Below are positions 40,666-49,115 of a stretch of 64,000 nt of DNA, in pieces. Made by a program: the position numbers and the translations under genes. The first letter of the stretch is position 1, and every line of letters begins with the position of its first letter. The notes below the pieces were generated by a model. The model was not told the origin of the DNA. It worked only from the letters and a program-made list of their open reading frames with translations, and made no database searches. The stretch is from Hymenobacter aerophilus DSM 13606 (lineage in GTDB: Bacteria > Bacteroidota > Bacteroidia > Cytophagales > Hymenobacteraceae), in assembly GCF_000382225.1 (NCBI RefSeq), contig NZ_KB907810.1, positions 83,744 to 147,743 on the forward strand, read 5' to 3'.

Positions 40666-41571
40666 ATGCACGCCCTGGTTCACCGCGAAGTTGCCCTGCC
40701 TGCGCTGCCCTCGGCTTCGGGGGTGGAGCTGATTGGCGAAGCGCTCTATGTTATCGGCGACGACTCGCCCTGGCTTTACCGGCTCGATGCGGCCACATTG
40801 GCGGCGGGGCAGCCCACGGCACTGTTTGAAACGGCCCATTTCAGCCAGGGGCGCATTCCTAAGCACCTCAAGCCCGACCTGGAGTGCCTGACGTTGCTAC
40901 GCACTGCCGGCGGTGAAACCGGCCTGCTGGCCCTGGGCTCGGGCGCCACGCCGGCCCGCGAGCAGGGCTACTGGGTGCCGCTGGCCGGGGCCACCAACCT
41001 GCCGGGCACGGTGTATCCCCTGAGTATGGCGGGGCTGTACGCGGCGTTGCGGCCGCTGCTGCCGGCCGGCACTACCCTCAACCTGGAAGCCGCCGCCGCC
41101 ACCGAAACCGAGCTGCTGCTGTTGCAGCGCACGGTGGGCACGGCCGCGGGCGGCAACCTGCTGCTACGCCTGCCGCTGGCCGATACACTGGCTTTTCTGC
41201 ACCGCCGCCAGCCCCGGCCGCCTGCAGTGCGCGCGCAAAGCTTCCGCCTGCCGACTATTGAGGGCAAGCCGGCCGGTTTCTCGGGGGCCGCGTGGTTTGC
41301 CGACCGGCTGTTCATAACGGCCTCGGTGGAAGATACGGCCGATGCGGTGCTGGATGGGGCCGTGCTGGGCTCGTTCGTGGGTGTGCTGCCGCTGGCGGGC
41401 GGCCCCGCCGCGCTGGGCCGGCTGGCCTGGCCCGATGGGCGGCCCTACCTGGGCAAGGTGGAAAGCGTAGCCGTGCGGCGGCAGATGGCGCCCGGCCGCT
41501 TCGAGCTGCTGCTGGTAACCGACGACGACGCGGGCGGCTCGACGGCTGTAGTAGCCGAGCTGGCGCTCTGA
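40666..41571 (+). CDS. Conserved beta-rich protein of unknown function (possibly DUF6929)
   Basis: The 301-residue protein has no signal peptide. It shows repeated strand-turn-strand segments: GVELIGEALYVIGDDSPWLYRLD, LKPDLECLTLLRTAGGETGLLALGSG, FSGAAWFADRLFITASVEDT, RFELLLVTDDDAGGSTAVVAEL. This suggests a beta-propeller related to SMP-30 or YncE-like proteins. No catalytic residues can be assigned. I associate it with a Bacteroidota DUF but am unsure of the number. The CCCTAAT array ends two bases upstream of the start codon. Confidence 0.62.
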   Translation: MHALVHREVALPALPSASGVELIGEALYVIGDDSPWLYRLDAATLAAGQPTALFETAHFSQGRIPKHLKPDLECLTLLRTAGGETGLLALGSGATPAREQGYWVPLAGATNLPGTVYPLSMAGLYAALRPLLPAGTTLNLEAAAATETELLLLQRTVGTAAGGNLLLRLPLADTLAFLHRRQPRPPAVRAQSFRLPTIEGKPAGFSGAAWFADRLFITASVEDTADAVLDGAVLGSFVGVLPLAGGPAALGRLAWPDGRPYLGKVESVAVRRQMAPGRFELLLVTDDDAGGSTAVVAELAL

Positions 41572-41698
41572 ACAGGTAGGGGTCAGCGGCTCGCTTCAGC
41601 AAGGGAAAACATGCTGGCAGCTAGCGTCAAAAGGGAATTATCTGGTAGCTAGAGGTGTTTTTTGAGGGTCGTTATTTCGTCCTCTTCTTTCCTATCAG

Positions 41699-41977
41699 AT
41701 GCTGCTTTTACCCACCCGTTTTTTGTACCCCGTGAGTGCCGTGCAGCTGCAGGAGCGGCAGGGCCTGCTACCCGCCGAGTTCCTGCCCGCCATCGAGCGG
41801 CTGCGCCCTTTCCTGGAGAAAGAGCAGGCCTACGGTGAAATCTGCACCACCACGGCCGAGTCGGTGAAAGGCCGGACGCTGCTGGTTTCCTACCGCAAAA
41901 GCTACGCGCCCGAGCAGGGGTTCGTCGTTGAGATTCTCGATATTGAAGTGGTGGCGCCAATGGCGCGGGCGGCGTAG
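41699..41977 (+). CDS. Small soluble protein of unknown function
   Basis: The 92-residue protein starts MLLLPTRFLYPVSAVQLQE and contains LPAIERLRPFLEKEQAYGEICT, LLVSYRKSYAPEQGFVVEI. It is compact with alternating helix and strand and has no signal peptide or membrane segment. A good terminator follows at once, supporting a real gene. I do not recognise the family. Confidence 0.55.
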   Translation: MLLLPTRFLYPVSAVQLQERQGLLPAEFLPAIERLRPFLEKEQAYGEICTTTAESVKGRTLLVSYRKSYAPEQGFVVEILDIEVVAPMARAA

Positions 41978-42006
41978 TTGCCGCCGCAAGTAGTCCACAG
42001 CCAATC

Positions 42007-42053
42007 AGCCCGGCTCGTTTCCCAAGGGAAATGAACCGGGCTGTTCATTTTTT
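42007..42053 (+). terminator. Terminator after the small soluble protein
   Basis: AGCCCGG...CGTTTCCC pairs with GGGAAATG...CCGGGCT (short internal mismatch) around AA, and is followed by TTCATTTTTT. Confidence 0.75.
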
Positions 42054-42066
42054 AAGGCGTCCAGTT

Positions 42067-43632
42067 CTACTTTGCCGGCGGGGCCAGGGCCTGAATCCAG
42101 CTGCGGATGGCGTCCAGGGCTGCCACCGACACAGCTGGCGACTGGCGGCCGTCGATGAGGGGCCATTCGGTGGCGGGGCCTTGGAACAGGTGGTTGACGC
42201 CGCTTAGCTGCCGGGCTTCCACCTGCCTGGTGCCTTTCAGGCCTTTGGCGAGCAGGTTCAGGTTGGCATCGGCATTAAGCAGCAAGTCGTCGGTACCGTG
42301 GAGCAGCAGCACCGGGCACTGCACCGCGGCCAGCTCCTGCTGCGGATAAAAGCGCAGGTACGACCGGGCCCAGGGCGTAGTGAGGCGCTCGGCTGCTGCC
42401 GCGTAAGCCGAATCGGGTTGGCTGGGCTGCTGCGCGCGCAACGCACCTACAAGCAGGGCGCGGGCTGCGGCATCGTCGGTGGTGTGGCGCACGATATCGA
42501 GCAGGGGCCGCTGGGCCTTTGCCAGGGTTTCCAGGCGCTTTTTTTCCTCGGCTCGCTGGCGCAGGAAAATCTGCTCCTGCTGCACCTGTAGCTGGGCCGC
42601 GTTGGCTCCGCTCACGCGCATCTTCTCCAAACGAGCCTGCCCAACCTGCTGGTCGGCCGCCCGTCCGCGGGCCGTGCGCCGCAGCACCGAGTCGGCCAGG
42701 GCGGCGGGCCAGCCCACGGCGGGCTGGGTGCTCAGCACTTCCAGGCCCGACTGGCCCGCCGCGGCTAGCGCCACCACGAAAGCGGGCGGCAGGGGCCGGC
42801 CGGCGGCCAGCAGCGCCACATTGCCGCCCTCGCCGTGGCCGAGCAGCCCCAGATGGGCCCCATCGAGCAGGGGCTGGGTGCGCATAAACTGCAGCGCGGC
42901 CTGGGCGTCGCGGGCGCGGTCGTCGGGGCTGGTCAGCTCGGTGCGGCCGCCGGTCTGGCCCACGCCGCGGTCCGGGAAGCGCAGCACGGCAATGCCGCGC
43001 CGGGTCAGGTAGTCGGCCAGCCCGCCCAGCAGCTGGTAGTCGCCGTAGCGGCCGTCTTCGTCCTGCGCATCCCAGTCGGAAAGCAGCGCCACGGCCGGGA
43101 AAGGCCCCTCGCCGGCCGGAATGGTGAGCGTGCCGGCAAACACTATCTTGTCGGTTTCGTTGGCAAACTTCACTTCCTGCACCCGGTAGGGGGGCGGAAA
43201 CCGGAAGGTTTTCGGGGCGGCCGCTACTGGCGGCGGCACGAACTCCAGCGTGAGGGCGGCCTGGTAGCCGGGCTGGCTCCAGATGCCCGTCAGGCGGTTG
43301 CCCTCGGGCGTGCGCACGCCCTTGAACCGGCAGCCAACCTGCTCGGCCACAAACACCACCGTATCGCCCCGCTGCTCCACACTGGTTGGGATGCGGTTGA
43401 TGCGCTGGGGCACCACGTTCAGCACCGCAAACCGGTTGCCGCTGGCCAGCTCCGTCACAAAAATCTGTACCGGCAGGCTGCCGCCCGGCACGGCCAGCGG
43501 GCCTTTCCACTCGCCTTCGAGCGAATACCGTCCCGGGCCCTGCGCCTGCGCCGGCTGGTGTCCGCCCAACAGCAGCAAGCCCCAAAAAAGCAGCGCACGC
43601 CAAAGGCGGCCGGATGGTAGATGAACAGTCAT
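42067..43632 (-). CDS. Exported alpha/beta hydrolase with its nucleophile Ser replaced by Gly
   Basis: The 521-residue precursor has a signal peptide (LLFWGLLLLGGHQPAQAQ). A beta-rich N-domain (YSLEGEWKGPLAVPGGSLPV, GNRLTGIWSQPGYQ) precedes a dienelactone-hydrolase/BAAT-like alpha/beta hydrolase domain. Visible blocks are EGPFPAVALLSDWDAQDEDG, VLRFPDRGVGQTGG, LLLHGTDDLLLNADAN (acid) and LSGVNHLFQG (His). The nucleophile elbow reads LGLLGHGEGGNVALLAAG, where relatives have GHSEGG: the codon is GGC instead of AGC. The protein may therefore be a pseudoenzyme, or a base change is present. A longer frame upstream to 43779 is not used. Confidence 0.82.
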   Translation of the reverse strand: MTVHLPSGRLWRALLFWGLLLLGGHQPAQAQGPGRYSLEGEWKGPLAVPGGSLPVQIFVTELASGNRFAVLNVVPQRINRIPTSVEQRGDTVVFVAEQVGCRFKGVRTPEGNRLTGIWSQPGYQAALTLEFVPPPVAAAPKTFRFPPPYRVQEVKFANETDKIVFAGTLTIPAGEGPFPAVALLSDWDAQDEDGRYGDYQLLGGLADYLTRRGIAVLRFPDRGVGQTGGRTELTSPDDRARDAQAALQFMRTQPLLDGAHLGLLGHGEGGNVALLAAGRPLPPAFVVALAAAGQSGLEVLSTQPAVGWPAALADSVLRRTARGRAADQQVGQARLEKMRVSGANAAQLQVQQEQIFLRQRAEEKKRLETLAKAQRPLLDIVRHTTDDAAARALLVGALRAQQPSQPDSAYAAAAERLTTPWARSYLRFYPQQELAAVQCPVLLLHGTDDLLLNADANLNLLAKGLKGTRQVEARQLSGVNHLFQGPATEWPLIDGRQSPAVSVAALDAIRSWIQALAPPAK

Positions 43633-43730
43633 AGAGTTGAAGGCGGGCCGAAATCCGGAATCCGGAATCTGCAAGGTGTATAGTAGGGTTGAGCCGGGGC
43701 CGGCCACGAGCCTGCGCCCGGGCCCGGCCG

Positions 43731-44717
43731 CTAGGGTAGCAGCACGCGGTTGATTACGTGCACTATCCCGTTGGTACACTGCACGTCGGGGATGACCATA
43801 GTGGCTGGCGCGGCGTTGCCGGCGCCCTGCACCGTGAGGGCTCCGGCCGCGAAGGGCCCCAGCCGCAGACTGCCGCCGCCCAGCGTAGTTACAGCGGCGC
43901 TTTCGGGTAGCTCGGGCGTGAAGCGGCTGCCGGCCAGCACGTGGTTGAGTAGCACAGCTTTTACCGTTTCTTTGGGCAGCCCGCGGATGTCGGCCGGCAC
44001 GTTTAGTGGGACGCCCAACAGCGTGCCCAGCTCGCGGAAGGCCTGGTCGGTAGGAGCAAAAACGGTGAGCTGCGGGCTGCCCGGCGTGGCCATGAGGTCT
44101 TTGGCCAGGTCGGCGTACAGCACGGCTTCTACCAGAAACGTCAGCTCCGGCTTCACGAACACCTTGGCCTCGCTCAGCGCCACGGCCGACGCTACAATGT
44201 CGAGGCCGGTGGCCAGCAGCACCTTGTCGATGACGTGGACGGTGCCGTTGGCGGCCGGCACATCGGTGGCCACGAGGCGCGAGCCGTTGACGTAGCGCGA
44301 CCCATCGGGCCGCACCACTAGGCGGCGGCTAACCTGCAAAAGCGAGGTCGAGGTGCTGCCGGCCGTCAGGTCGGTGGCCGGCAGGTTGCCGTTGGCCACG
44401 TGGTATTTGAGGGTGCTGGTGAGGAACTCCTTCTGCAGGTCGTTCAGGTCGGCGGCCGAGGTCAGGCCCAGCCGGGCAAAGGCGGCGTTGTTGGGCGCGA
44501 AAACCGTGAAGTTGCCGCTGGGGTCGCCAGGATTTTTATTGGACAACAGCGGCACTACGCCACCGCGTACGGCCGCTTCTTCCAGAATCTGGAACTCGGC
44601 CGTATTCACGGCAATGGCCGCAATAGACGGGGTGACGTCCTGTTTCTCGGAGCAACCGCCCAGCAGAAGCGTGGCAACGCTCAACGGGAAAAAAATGCGG
44701 GTAGCGAGGTTATTCAT
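43731..44717 (-). CDS. Lipoprotein with two fasciclin (FAS1) domains
   Basis: The 328-residue lipoprotein has lipobox LLLGGC. Two FAS1 domains follow: the first with NFTVFAPNNAAFARLGL and VIDKVLLATGLD, the second with QLTVFAPTDQAFRELGTLLG and IVHVINRVLLP. FAS1 domains mediate adhesion or extracellular contacts; in Bacteroidota such lipoproteins are surface-exposed or periplasmic. The start at 44717 is preferred over an 80-residue extension that lacks a signal. It is divergent from the outer-membrane protein at 44949 across a 231-base region. Confidence 0.9.
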   Translation of the reverse strand: MNNLATRIFFPLSVATLLLGGCSEKQDVTPSIAAIAVNTAEFQILEEAAVRGGVVPLLSNKNPGDPSGNFTVFAPNNAAFARLGLTSAADLNDLQKEFLTSTLKYHVANGNLPATDLTAGSTSTSLLQVSRRLVVRPDGSRYVNGSRLVATDVPAANGTVHVIDKVLLATGLDIVASAVALSEAKVFVKPELTFLVEAVLYADLAKDLMATPGSPQLTVFAPTDQAFRELGTLLGVPLNVPADIRGLPKETVKAVLLNHVLAGSRFTPELPESAAVTTLGGGSLRLGPFAAGALTVQGAGNAAPATMVIPDVQCTNGIVHVINRVLLP

Positions 44718-44867
44718 ATTTTTAGAAAGCAAAAGTGGCCCTTTTTGGTTTTCGATGTCGGTGTCAGGCGCTACTAACGAGAACAAAAGTTCTTCGGATT
44801 TAGCCGACATGCAAACCGTTGGCAGATTATTTCCCGTAGGTCGGCATTCGGAATAAGCCACACGGAC

Positions 44868-44875
44868 TACTTTTG
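44868..44875 (+). promoter_or_regulatory. Candidate -7 element (TACTTTTG) for the beta-barrel gene
   Basis: This is an exact TAnnTTTG match in the AT-rich divergent region, 73 bases before the ATG at 44949. An ATTCGG-rich stretch (44844-44890) around it, with GATTCGGGAATTG, could bind a regulator. Confidence 0.4.
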
Positions 44876-44948
44876 TTCCCGATTCGGGAATTGTGTTATT
44901 CCGTTCAGACGCGCTTAACTTTCTTTCTCGGTTAACTTCTTTTTTTCG

Positions 44949-45830
44949 ATGAACCAACGCTACTTCTCGCCCATCGTGGCTGTTTTACTGCTGAGCGGCC
45001 TGCAGGCTTCGGCCCAGAGCCTGAGCAACGGCTTTATGTCGGGCCGCGGGCACGGCTCGCTTTCTGTTTCCACCACCCAGGAGTGGTACAAGCAGGTGTA
45101 TCTGGTGCCCGAAAAAGTTGACCGGGTGCCGATTTTCGAGCGGATTCATATCCAATCGGTCAACCTGTTTGCCAACTACGGCCTCACCGACAAGATGGAA
45201 GCCGTAGTGAGCCTGCCTTTCGTGCGCTCCGAGGGGCAGGCCAGCGAGCAGGTTGTCAACGATTTAGGCTACACCAATGTGCGCCAGGGCCTGCAGGACG
45301 TAACCGGGCTGCTCAAGTTCAAGGCCTACTCCACGGTGCTGGGCAGCAGCGTGCTGAACCTGCTGGGCACCGTGAGCGTGAGCACGCCGGCCAGCAACTA
45401 TAAAAGCGAGCAGGGGCTGGAGTACATTATTGCCATTGGCAACCGCGCTACCAAGGTTTCTACGGCCGGCATTGCGCACCTGCAAACGGCTTCGGGCGTA
45501 TTCGTAACCGGGCAGGCGGGCTACAGCCTGCGCTCGGGCCGGGTGCCCAATGCCTTTCTGGCCGAGCTGAAAACCGGCTATGCGGGCCCTTCTATTTACG
45601 TTGATGGCTGGGCTACCATGCAGCGCTCGGGCCCCGGTACCGACATTCTGCAGCCGGGCTTCGACGGCTTTTTCCCGGCTACCCGCGTCAGTTTCATCCG
45701 GGTGGGCGTGAGCGGATTCCGGCCGCTGGCGCAGGGCTTCGGGCTGGTGGTGGGCGGCAGCACCTACGTGGCGGGCCGCAACGTGGGCAAATCGACGGCC
45801 CTGACGGGCGGTCTGGCGTACAACTTCTAG
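44949..45830 (+). CDS. Outer-membrane beta-barrel protein of unknown function
   Basis: The 293-residue precursor has a signal peptide ending LQASAQ. The rest alternates short amphipathic strands typical of a barrel: GHGSLSVSTTQEWYKQVYLV, SVNLFANYGLTDKMEAVVSL, GLLKFKAYSTVLGSSVLNLL, GVFVTGQAGYSLRSGRV. It ends in TGGLAYNF with a terminal Phe, as outer-membrane barrels do. The substrate is unknown. It shares a divergent control region with the fasciclin lipoprotein, so both may respond to the same signal. Confidence 0.75.
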   Translation: MNQRYFSPIVAVLLLSGLQASAQSLSNGFMSGRGHGSLSVSTTQEWYKQVYLVPEKVDRVPIFERIHIQSVNLFANYGLTDKMEAVVSLPFVRSEGQASEQVVNDLGYTNVRQGLQDVTGLLKFKAYSTVLGSSVLNLLGTVSVSTPASNYKSEQGLEYIIAIGNRATKVSTAGIAHLQTASGVFVTGQAGYSLRSGRVPNAFLAELKTGYAGPSIYVDGWATMQRSGPGTDILQPGFDGFFPATRVSFIRVGVSGFRPLAQGFGLVVGGSTYVAGRNVGKSTALTGGLAYNF

Positions 45831-45901
45831 GCCGCGGGCCGCAGCTGTGCCGTGGGGCCACGCGCCGGTGCGGGCGGGGCGCTGCTTCGGTTAGGGGGGC
45901 G

Positions 45902-45909
45902 TACCTTCG
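45902..45909 (+). promoter_or_regulatory. Candidate -7 element for aspA (TACCTTCG)
   Basis: TACCTTCG matches TAnnTTTG at seven of eight positions, 33 bases before the aspA ATG. Confidence 0.42.
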
Positions 45910-45942
45910 CGGTTTACTTCCCACCATCCGCGCCGATTGCTT

Positions 45943-47355
45943 ATGACTACTGCCGACTTCCGCCTCGAACACGATTTTTTGGGTGAGCGTGAGATTCCGA
46001 ACCAGGCCTACTATGGCATCCAGACGCTGCGGGCCCTCGAAAACTTCGCCATCACGGGCATTCCGCTGAGCTCGGAACCGCTGTTTGTGCGGGCGCTGGC
46101 CCAGGTGAAAAAGGCCGCCGCCCTGGCCAACGCCGAGCTGGGCGTGCTGCCCGCCAATATCGCCCAGGCCATTGCTGCCGCCTGCGACCGGGTGGCGGCC
46201 GGCGAGTTCAACGACCAGTTCCCGACCGACATGATTCAGGGTGGCGCGGGTACCTCGGTGAACATGAACGCCAACGAGGTAATTGCCAACGTGGCCCTCG
46301 AAATCATGGGCCACCAGAAGGGCGAGTACCAGTTCTGCCACCCCAACAACCACGTCAACTGCTCGCAAAGCACCAACGATGCCTACCCCACGGCCTTCCG
46401 CATCGCCCTCAGCCACAAGCTGGTAAGCTACAGCGAAGGGCTGGGCGAGCTGGCCGGGGCCTTCGCCGCCAAGGGCGTGGAGTTTCAGAATGTGCTGAAA
46501 ATGGGCCGCACCCAGCTCCAGGACGCCGTGCCGATGAGCATGGGCGACGAGTTCAACGCCTTCGCCACCAACCTGCGCGAGGAGCTGGCGCGCATCGAGG
46601 ACAGCCGCCGCCTCATCAGCGAAATCAACATGGGGGCCACGGCCATCGGCACCGGCGTGAACGCGCCCCAGGGCTACGCTGAGCTGGTGACGCGCCACCT
46701 GAGCGCCATTTCGGGGCTGGAGCTGCTGCTGGCCGGCGACCTGTTCGAGGCCACCTACGACACCGGCGCCTACGTGCAGCTTTCGGGGGTGCTGAAGCGC
46801 ACGGCCGTCAAGCTCTCCAAAATCTGCAACGATTTGCGCCTGCTGTCCTCGGGTCCGCGCTGCGGCATCAACGAAATCAACCTGCCCGCCCTGCAGCCCG
46901 GCTCCAGCATCATGCCCGGCAAGGTGAACCCGGTGATTCCGGAGGTGGTGAACCAGACGGCGTTCTACGTCATCGGCGCCGACCTGACCGTGACGATGGC
47001 CGCCGAGGCCGGCCAGCTGCAGCTCAACGTGATGGAGCCGGTTATCAGCTTCGCGCTCTTCACCAGCATCAGCTACATGAGCAACGCCTGCCGCACGCTG
47101 CGCGAGAAGTGCGTGGAGGGCATCACGGCCAACCGCCAGCACGCCGCCGAGCTGGTGTACGGCAGCGTGGGCATCGTTACGCAGCTCAACCCGGTGCTGG
47201 GCTACGAGGCCTCGGCCGAAATTGCCAAAGAGGCCCTCAAAACCGGCAAGTCGGTGCACGATATTGCCGTGACCGAGCGCCAGTTGCTGACTCAGGAAAA
47301 GTGGGACGAAATCTTCACCTTCGAAAACCTCATCCGCCCGGATTTCATCCAGTGA
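45943..47355 (+). CDS. aspA: Aspartate ammonia-lyase
   Basis: This tetrameric cytoplasmic enzyme converts aspartate to fumarate and ammonium. The 470-residue protein shows the fumarase/aspartase landmarks: GGAGTSVNMNANEVIAN, HPNNHVNCSQSTNDAYPTA, KMGRTQLQDAVPMSMGDEF and the SS-loop signature GSSIMPGKVNPVIPEV with the catalytic Ser. The first region (ERDFLG-like LEHDFLGEREIPNQAYYGIQT) also matches aspartase rather than fumarase. It is a single gene with its own promoter. The TGA stop is embedded in the first unit of a tandem octamer array. Confidence 0.95.
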   Translation: MTTADFRLEHDFLGEREIPNQAYYGIQTLRALENFAITGIPLSSEPLFVRALAQVKKAAALANAELGVLPANIAQAIAAACDRVAAGEFNDQFPTDMIQGGAGTSVNMNANEVIANVALEIMGHQKGEYQFCHPNNHVNCSQSTNDAYPTAFRIALSHKLVSYSEGLGELAGAFAAKGVEFQNVLKMGRTQLQDAVPMSMGDEFNAFATNLREELARIEDSRRLISEINMGATAIGTGVNAPQGYAELVTRHLSAISGLELLLAGDLFEATYDTGAYVQLSGVLKRTAVKLSKICNDLRLLSSGPRCGINEINLPALQPGSSIMPGKVNPVIPEVVNQTAFYVIGADLTVTMAAEAGQLQLNVMEPVISFALFTSISYMSNACRTLREKCVEGITANRQHAAELVYGSVGIVTQLNPVLGYEASAEIAKEALKTGKSVHDIAVTERQLLTQEKWDEIFTFENLIRPDFIQ

Positions 47356-47580
47356 TTTGGCGGTTTGGCGATTTGGCGATTTGGTGATTGGGCGAAAGTG
47401 CTGTCATCCTGAGCGTAGCGAAGGACCTTATCACGTTGAAACGACTCGTTGTTACGGGCGTGCCGGCGTAGTAAGGTCCTTCGCTGTGCTCAGGATGACA
47501 GCACTTTCGCCCATTCGCCCAATCACCCATTCGCTACAGCACCAAACCGCCAAATCACTACATCACCAAATCACCACACC
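47353..47580. repeat. Composite element: octamer arrays flanking a family A palindrome
   Basis: On the left, degenerate octamers (ATTTGGCG, GTTTGGCG, ATTTGGTG, ATTGGGCG) run from 47355 to about 47395. The centre is a family A palindrome (47402-47502, arms TGTCATCCTGAGCGTAGCGA and its near-complement). On the right are the reverse-complement octamers (CGCCAAAT, CACCAAAT, CGCCCAAT) to about 47580. The aspA stop lies in the left array; the last codons of the GNAT gene lie in the right one. Confidence 0.85.
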
Positions 47581-48121
47581 GCCGTTCCAGCAGCACTATT
47601 GGCTCGCCATGGTACTGGGGGCGGGCGGTTTCGTGGTAGCCGAAGCGGGCGGCCAGCCGGAGCGAGGGCTCGTTTTCGGGGTTGATGATGCAGACGGTGC
47701 GCGGGGCGGCCAGGTGGGCGTCGGCCCAGGTGAGGGCCGCCTGCACGGCTTCGGCGGCGTAGCCCTGCCCGTGCAGGCGCGGGGCGAGCACCCAGCCGGC
47801 TTCGGGCACTCCATCAATCGAGGGCGTGAGGCCGCGCTGGTACTCGGCCAGGCCCACGGCGCCGCAGAAACGGCCGGTGGCCCGCTCCTCCAGCGCCCAG
47901 TAGCCGTAGCCTCGCAGCGCCCAGTGTCCGAGCTGCGTGAGAATGCGCCGCCAGGTGTCTTCTTCGGAAAGCGGCTTGCCGCCCAGGTGGCGGTAGAAAT
48001 CGGGGTTTTGGTGCAGAGCCGTGAACTCGGCTAAATCTTCGGCCCGGAAACCGCGTAGGAGCAGGCGGCTGGTAGCGAGTTCCGGAACAAGGTGGGGCGG
48101 CTGGAAGGAGGGGCGTTGCAT
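47558..48121 (-). CDS. GNAT-family N-acetyltransferase (RimJ/RimL type)
   Basis: The 187-residue acetyl-CoA-dependent transferase is of the ribosomal-protein acetyltransferase-like group. Motifs are LATSRLLLRGFRAEDLAEFT, GYGYWALEERATGRFCGAVGL, EAGWVLAPRLHGQGYAAEAV (acetyl-CoA loop, Gln/Gly-rich) and NPENEPSLRLAARFGYHET. The target amine is unknown. The final residues (RRCGDLVM) are encoded by the octamer repeat downstream, so the original stop may have been lost and replaced. Confidence 0.88.
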   Translation of the reverse strand: MQRPSFQPPHLVPELATSRLLLRGFRAEDLAEFTALHQNPDFYRHLGGKPLSEEDTWRRILTQLGHWALRGYGYWALEERATGRFCGAVGLAEYQRGLTPSIDGVPEAGWVLAPRLHGQGYAAEAVQAALTWADAHLAAPRTVCIINPENEPSLRLAARFGYHETARPQYHGEPIVLLERRCGDLVM

Positions 48122-48224
48122 GGGGGCAAATTGCGAAAATTGCCCGTAGCAACCCTGGCCATATCTTGCCTGGTTTTTGCCTGAACCCGGCGCCGGACTT
48201 CAGCGCCGCCGGCCGGGTTTGCCG

Positions 48225-48232
48225 TAGGTTTG
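48225..48232 (+). promoter_or_regulatory. Candidate -7 element for the OmpR-type regulator (TAGGTTTG)
   Basis: This is an exact TAnnTTTG match, 22 bases before the response-regulator ATG at 48255. Confidence 0.48.
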
Positions 48233-48254
48233 TTTTTTCTCAGAATAGCGGGTT

Positions 48255-48929
48255 ATGAAAGTACTGTTGGTGGAGGACGAGCCCAAGCTCGCGTCGTTTG
48301 TCGAAAAGGGCTTCCGGGGCGAGGGCTACGAGCTCGATGTGGCCTTCGACGGGCAGCTGGGCCTGTCGTTTTTTCGCCAGTACGAGTACGACCTTGTGAT
48401 TCTCGACGTGAACCTGCCCTACCACAACGGCTTCGAGCTGTGCCGGCTGATTCGGCTGGAAAACCCCGACGTGCCGGTGCTGTTCCTGACGGCCCTCGAC
48501 AGCCTCGACGACAAAGTGCGGGGCTTCGAGGCCGGCGCCGACGACTACCTGGCCAAGCCCTTTAAGTTTCAGGAGCTGCTGCTGCGGGCCCGCGCCCTCA
48601 CCAAGCGGCAGGCGGGCCGCTCGGCCGTGGCCCGCACCCTGCGTTTGGCCGACCTGGAGCTGAACCTGGAGCGCAAAACCGTGACGCGCGCCGGCCAGCG
48701 CATCGAGCTCACGGCCCGCGAGTACACGCTGCTCGAATACCTGCTGCTCAACCGCGGCCGCATCATCTCGCGGGTCGATATCACCGAGAAAGTATGGGAG
48801 CTCGACTTCGATACCAACACCAACGTCATCGACGTGTACATCAGCCACCTACGCCGCAAGCTTGATAAGGGCTTCTCGCCCAAGCTCATCCACACCGTAG
48901 TAGGTATGGGTTACGTGATGCGGGAGTGA
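48255..48929 (+). CDS. OmpR/PhoB-type response regulator
   Basis: The 224-residue regulator has a receiver (MKVLLVEDEPKLASFVEKGF, phospho-acceptor Asp51 in DLVILDVNLPYHNGFEL, Lys in GADDYLAKPFKFQELLLR). A winged-helix DNA-binding domain follows (LELNLERKTVTRAGQRIELT, AREYTLLEYLLLNRGRIISR, INVIDVYISHLRRKLDKGF-like end). It is the partner of the histidine kinase encoded 186 bases downstream. The pair is related to CusR/QseB-like systems, but the stimulus is not identifiable. A family B palindrome and a heptamer array lie between the two genes. Confidence 0.93.
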   Translation: MKVLLVEDEPKLASFVEKGFRGEGYELDVAFDGQLGLSFFRQYEYDLVILDVNLPYHNGFELCRLIRLENPDVPVLFLTALDSLDDKVRGFEAGADDYLAKPFKFQELLLRARALTKRQAGRSAVARTLRLADLELNLERKTVTRAGQRIELTAREYTLLEYLLLNRGRIISRVDITEKVWELDFDTNTNVIDVYISHLRRKLDKGFSPKLIHTVVGMGYVMRE

Positions 48930-48967
48930 GGGTATAGCTTGGGGCTTAGGTACTAAGGAGTAGAAAA

Positions 48968-49072
48968 GAACGTCATTCAGAGCGCAGCGAAGAATCTCGC
49001 GTGCCAAAGTAATCCTGTTATCAGAAGTCAGCATTGCGAGCGAGATTCTTCGCTGCGCTCTGAATGACGTTC
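48968..49072. repeat. Palindromic repeat, family B, copy 3, inside a two-component operon
   Basis: The left arm GAACGTCATTCAGAGCGCAG and right arm CTGCGCTCTGAATGACGTTC are complementary, with GAATCTCGC/GCGAGATTC inside. It sits between the response regulator and the kinase gene and is followed by the CACTAAC array. Confidence 0.87.
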
Positions 49073-49075
49073 TTC

Positions 49076-49103
49076 CACTAACCACTAACCACTAACCACT
49101 AAT
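49076..49103. repeat. Heptamer array CACTAAC x3 plus CACTAAT
   Basis: Four consecutive 7-nt units, then CCCTGGCCCAAA, lead directly to the ATG of the histidine kinase at 49116. Confidence 0.88.
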
Positions 49104-49115
49104 CCCTGGCCCAAA

